Shown: positions 5,607 through 7,374 of the stretch, piece by piece | Layout of the letters: every line of letters starts with the position of its first letter | How positions within the stretch are numbered: position 1 is the first letter of the stretch | Assembly (NCBI GenBank): GCA_026390045.1 | Contig: JAPLGR010000223.1 | Coordinates: 1-7,374, forward strand | Direction: 5' to 3' | Length of the DNA: 7,374 bases | DNA from: Chloroflexota bacterium | GTDB taxonomy: Bacteria > Chloroflexota > Anaerolineae > Anaerolineales > E44-bin32 | Made by a program: the position numbers and the translations under genes | Notes under the pieces: generated by a model | What the model was told of the DNA's origin: nothing | What the model saw: the letters and a program-made list of their open reading frames with translations, nothing else | Database searches by the model: none

Positions 5607-6349
5607 GCATCGATGTGGTCGGGCTGACCGTCCTCGGCGTATTCATCCTCCTGCTTCTGATCTTCGCCAGCCTCGGCCGCCGTTGGCAGCCGTCGTTCCG
5701 CAAGCTGCCCTCCTACGAAGCGCTCGGCACGGCGATCGAACGCGCCGTCGAAGCCGGCGAACGCGTCCACGTCTCACTCGGCACCGGATCGGTGATCGGT
5801 CCTGAGTCGGCGCCGGCCATGGCGGGCCTGGTGGTCCTCTCGCGGGTGGCTTCGGCCACTGCAATGAGCGATCGTCCGGCCGTCGCCACGACGGCCGACG
5901 GCGCGATGGCCATCCTGGCGCAGGACACACTGCGCACGGCGCACGCGCGCCTCGGCGCTTCTGAACGCTATGAACCGACCTCCGGCCGGATGCTGGGCGC
6001 CACGCCGTATTCGTACGCCGCCGGAGTCCCGGCCGTGCTGGCCAACGAGAACGTCTCGGTCCACATCCTCAACGGCTCCTTCGGTTCCGAGGGCGCGCTC
6101 GCGGCCGACTTTGGCGAGCGGCGCCAGGCGCTGGTCGTCGGCGGAAGCGACGATGTGCACGCGCAGGCGCTGATGTACGCCACGGCCGAACATCCGCTGG
6201 TGGGTGAGGAGATCTACGCCGGCGGCGCGTATCTGAACGCCGGCGTGTTCCACGGCGCCAGCCTGCGCGCACAGGACGTCCTGCGCGTGCTGGTGATCCT
6301 GGCGATCCTGGCCGGCACGCTGCTCAGCACGCTCGGGGTGATACCGTGA
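5603..6349 (+). CDS. DUF6754-type membrane protein
   Basis: Predicted 248 residues. ATG at 5603 follows GGGAG (5590-5594) and overlaps the previous stop. One N-terminal membrane segment (about 6-24, VLGVFILLLLIFASLG) is followed by a soluble domain of about 200 residues. A second hydrophobic segment closes the protein (about 226-246). The soluble part has ERVHVSLGTGS (53-63), ATTADGAMAILAQDTLR, TPYSYAAGVPAV, SVHILNGSFGSEG and EEIYAGGAYLNAG. This pattern I recall from DUF6754, a family seen largely in Chloroflexota and related bacteria with no known function. The topology places the domain on one face with both ends anchored. Its neighbours by overlapping starts are the 82-aa protein and a six-TM protein, suggesting one membrane complex. 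The family name is from memory; the biochemical role is unknown. Confidence 0.8.
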   Translation: MSIDVVGLTVLGVFILLLLIFASLGRRWQPSFRKLPSYEALGTAIERAVEAGERVHVSLGTGSVIGPESAPAMAGLVVLSRVASATAMSDRPAVATTADGAMAILAQDTLRTAHARLGASERYEPTSGRMLGATPYSYAAGVPAVLANENVSVHILNGSFGSEGALAADFGERRQALVVGGSDDVHAQALMYATAEHPLVGEEIYAGGAYLNAGVFHGASLRAQDVLRVLVILAILAGTLLSTLGVIP

Positions 6350-6978
6350 AGCTCGGCGCCTGGATCGTGTGGACCGCGGTGGCGATGGCGATTGGCGGCA
6401 TCGTGCTGGCGGGCTACTTTGTTGACTTGCCGGAGCTGCAGGAACTGCGTCTGCTCTTCATGCGCTGGGCGATCCTGCTTTCGGCGGCGGCACTGCTTCT
6501 CGGGATCCTCAACCTGCTCGCGGCGCACATGCACAAGGTCTCCCAGCAGGAAGCAGGCTGGCCGTACAGCGGGCTGCTAATCGTCATTCTGCTGGGCACG
6601 CTGGTGCTGGGGCTGGTCTTCGGCCCGGATAACCGCGTGGTGCTGTCGCTGTTCGAGTACATCCAACTCCCAGTCGAGTCGACGCTGATGGCGCTGCTGG
6701 CGGTTTCGCTGGCGGTGGCCGGGGTGCGCATGGTCGCGCGTCGCCACGATGTCTACAGCCTGATCTTCATCCTCACCGCTCTCCTCGTCCTGCTGGGCAC
6801 AGCGCCATGGCCGTTCGGCGGAGGCGGGCTGACGGGCTACTTCGGATGGCTGCGCAACTGGCTGGCGCAGGTCTGGGCGGCGGGGGCGGCGCGCGGCATT
6901 GTCCTCGGCATCGCGCTGGGTGCCATCGCCACTGGGTTGCGCATCTTGCTGGGGGCAGACCGCCCCTACGGGGACTGA
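6346..6978 (+). CDS. Six-TM integral membrane protein, unknown function
   Basis: Predicted 210 residues from a GTG at 6346 that overlaps the previous TGA as GTGA; GGGGTGA at 6335-6341 can serve as Shine-Dalgarno. Hydrophobic segments lie at about 5-25, 38-60, 75-95, 108-128, 135-152 and 183-203, so six membrane passes are likely. Short loops carry little charge except HMHKVSQQEAG (61-71) and VARRHD (129-134), which by the positive-inside rule probably face the cytoplasm. A glycine-rich loop (PFGGGGLTGYFGW) precedes the last segment. No transport or enzyme motif is visible. It is the third gene of the cassette and likely co-assembles with the DUF6754 protein. Confidence 0.8.
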   Translation: MKLGAWIVWTAVAMAIGGIVLAGYFVDLPELQELRLLFMRWAILLSAAALLLGILNLLAAHMHKVSQQEAGWPYSGLLIVILLGTLVLGLVFGPDNRVVLSLFEYIQLPVESTLMALLAVSLAVAGVRMVARRHDVYSLIFILTALLVLLGTAPWPFGGGGLTGYFGWLRNWLAQVWAAGAARGIVLGIALGAIATGLRILLGADRPYGD

Positions 6979-6981
6979 GCT

Positions 6982-7374
6982 GTGGCGGACGTGCGTTGCC
7001 CGATGTGCAGCAAGTCCAATCCCGAGGGGGCCGATGAGTGCGGCTTCTGCGGAGCGCGGCTGACGCCGGTCCGGGCTGGAGCCACCACTCCGCCGCCCGA
7101 ACAGGCGCTCCCCCCGATGCCGGACTGGCTCTCCAAGCTGCGCGCGCCGGAGGATGAATCACCGGCCGCGGAGCAGCCGACAGGAGCGGGCGACGAGGGC
7201 GATTGGCTGGCGCGGCTGCGCTCGACCGACCCCGATTGGTCGCAGGGCGGATGGGAAGGCCAGCAGGCCGGCACGGCAGCCACTGAGCCGTTGGGTGAAC
7301 AGAAGCCTGCGGCGCGTCCTGCCGCTCGAGCTGGCGAAAGTCCAGATTGGCTGGGCCGCCTGCGCGAAGCATCG
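6982..7374 (+). CDS. Zinc-ribbon protein with WLxxLR repeats (N-terminal part)
   Basis: The frame runs from a GTG at 6982 to the right edge, 131 codons with no stop. GGGGA (6970-6974) gives a Shine-Dalgarno, and the start lies three bases after the previous stop. Residues 6-23 hold a zinc ribbon, C-P-M-C then C-G-F-C (Cys6, 9, 20, 23). After it comes a disordered linker rich in P, A, E and G. The linker carries a spaced motif: PDWLSKLR (47-54), GDWLARLR (73-80) and PDWLGRLR (121-128), plus a degenerate DPDWSQGGW (83-91). Such repeats look like short helical docking motifs. The unseen remainder may include a membrane or further domain. I recall similar zinc-ribbon proteins in Chloroflexota, without known function. 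Its position suggests it is the cytoplasmic arm of the membrane cassette. Confidence 0.8.
   Translation, partial: MADVRCPMCSKSNPEGADECGFCGARLTPVRAGATTPPPEQALPPMPDWLSKLRAPEDESPAAEQPTGAGDEGDWLARLRSTDPDWSQGGWEGQQAGTAATEPLGEQKPAARPAARAGESPDWLGRLREAS

Noticed and set aside
6773..7372. 199-aa minus-strand frame at the right edge
   Set aside because: It is antisense to the six-TM and zinc-ribbon genes, which have start sites, coupling and motifs; the minus frame is Arg/Pro/Ala-rich with no domain.

Overview
This 7.4-kb, GC-rich window looks like bacterial chromosome. The best guess is Chloroflexota (Anaerolineae-like). That rests on a bacterial HerA/NurA pair, a DUF6754-type membrane protein and a zinc-ribbon protein with WLxxLR repeats, a combination I associate with that phylum. 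No rRNA or other marker fixes the taxonomy. I see no mobile elements, tRNA or CRISPR.

Layout. (1) Positions 1-859, minus strand: the N-terminal 286 residues of a radical SAM protein of the DNA-repair-associated family (COG4277/TIGR03916-like), cut by the window edge. (2) 860-1149: divergent intergenic region with two promoters and a structured mRNA leader that can sequester the ribosome-binding site and start codon of the next gene. (3) 1150-1467, plus strand: a small two-TM protein of unknown function. (4) 1468-1638: convergent intergenic region with three strong hairpins. (5) 1639-5167, minus strand: a three-gene operon transcribed nurA, a small middle gene, then herA. The middle protein visibly resembles the N-terminal barrel of the adjacent HerA. 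(6) 5168-5357: divergent intergenic region with a consensus -10 for nurA and an extended -10 placed so close to the next ATG that the mRNA may be leaderless. (7) 5358-7374, plus strand: a tightly coupled cassette of an 82-aa protein, a DUF6754 protein, a six-TM protein and a zinc-ribbon protein with repeated WLxxLR motifs that runs off the right edge.

Functionally, the centre is a DNA end-processing module: HerA is a hexameric DNA translocase and NurA its partner nuclease, with a possible barrel-domain adaptor between them. A second putative DNA-repair gene (radical SAM) lies nearby. The right-hand cassette appears unrelated: an envelope or membrane system of unknown purpose whose genes overlap by ATGA and GTGA junctions. 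The most unusual items are the stand-alone HAS-barrel-like protein between nurA and herA, the switch-like leader at about 1065-1152, two candidate leaderless promoters, and the uncharacterised membrane/zinc-ribbon cassette.
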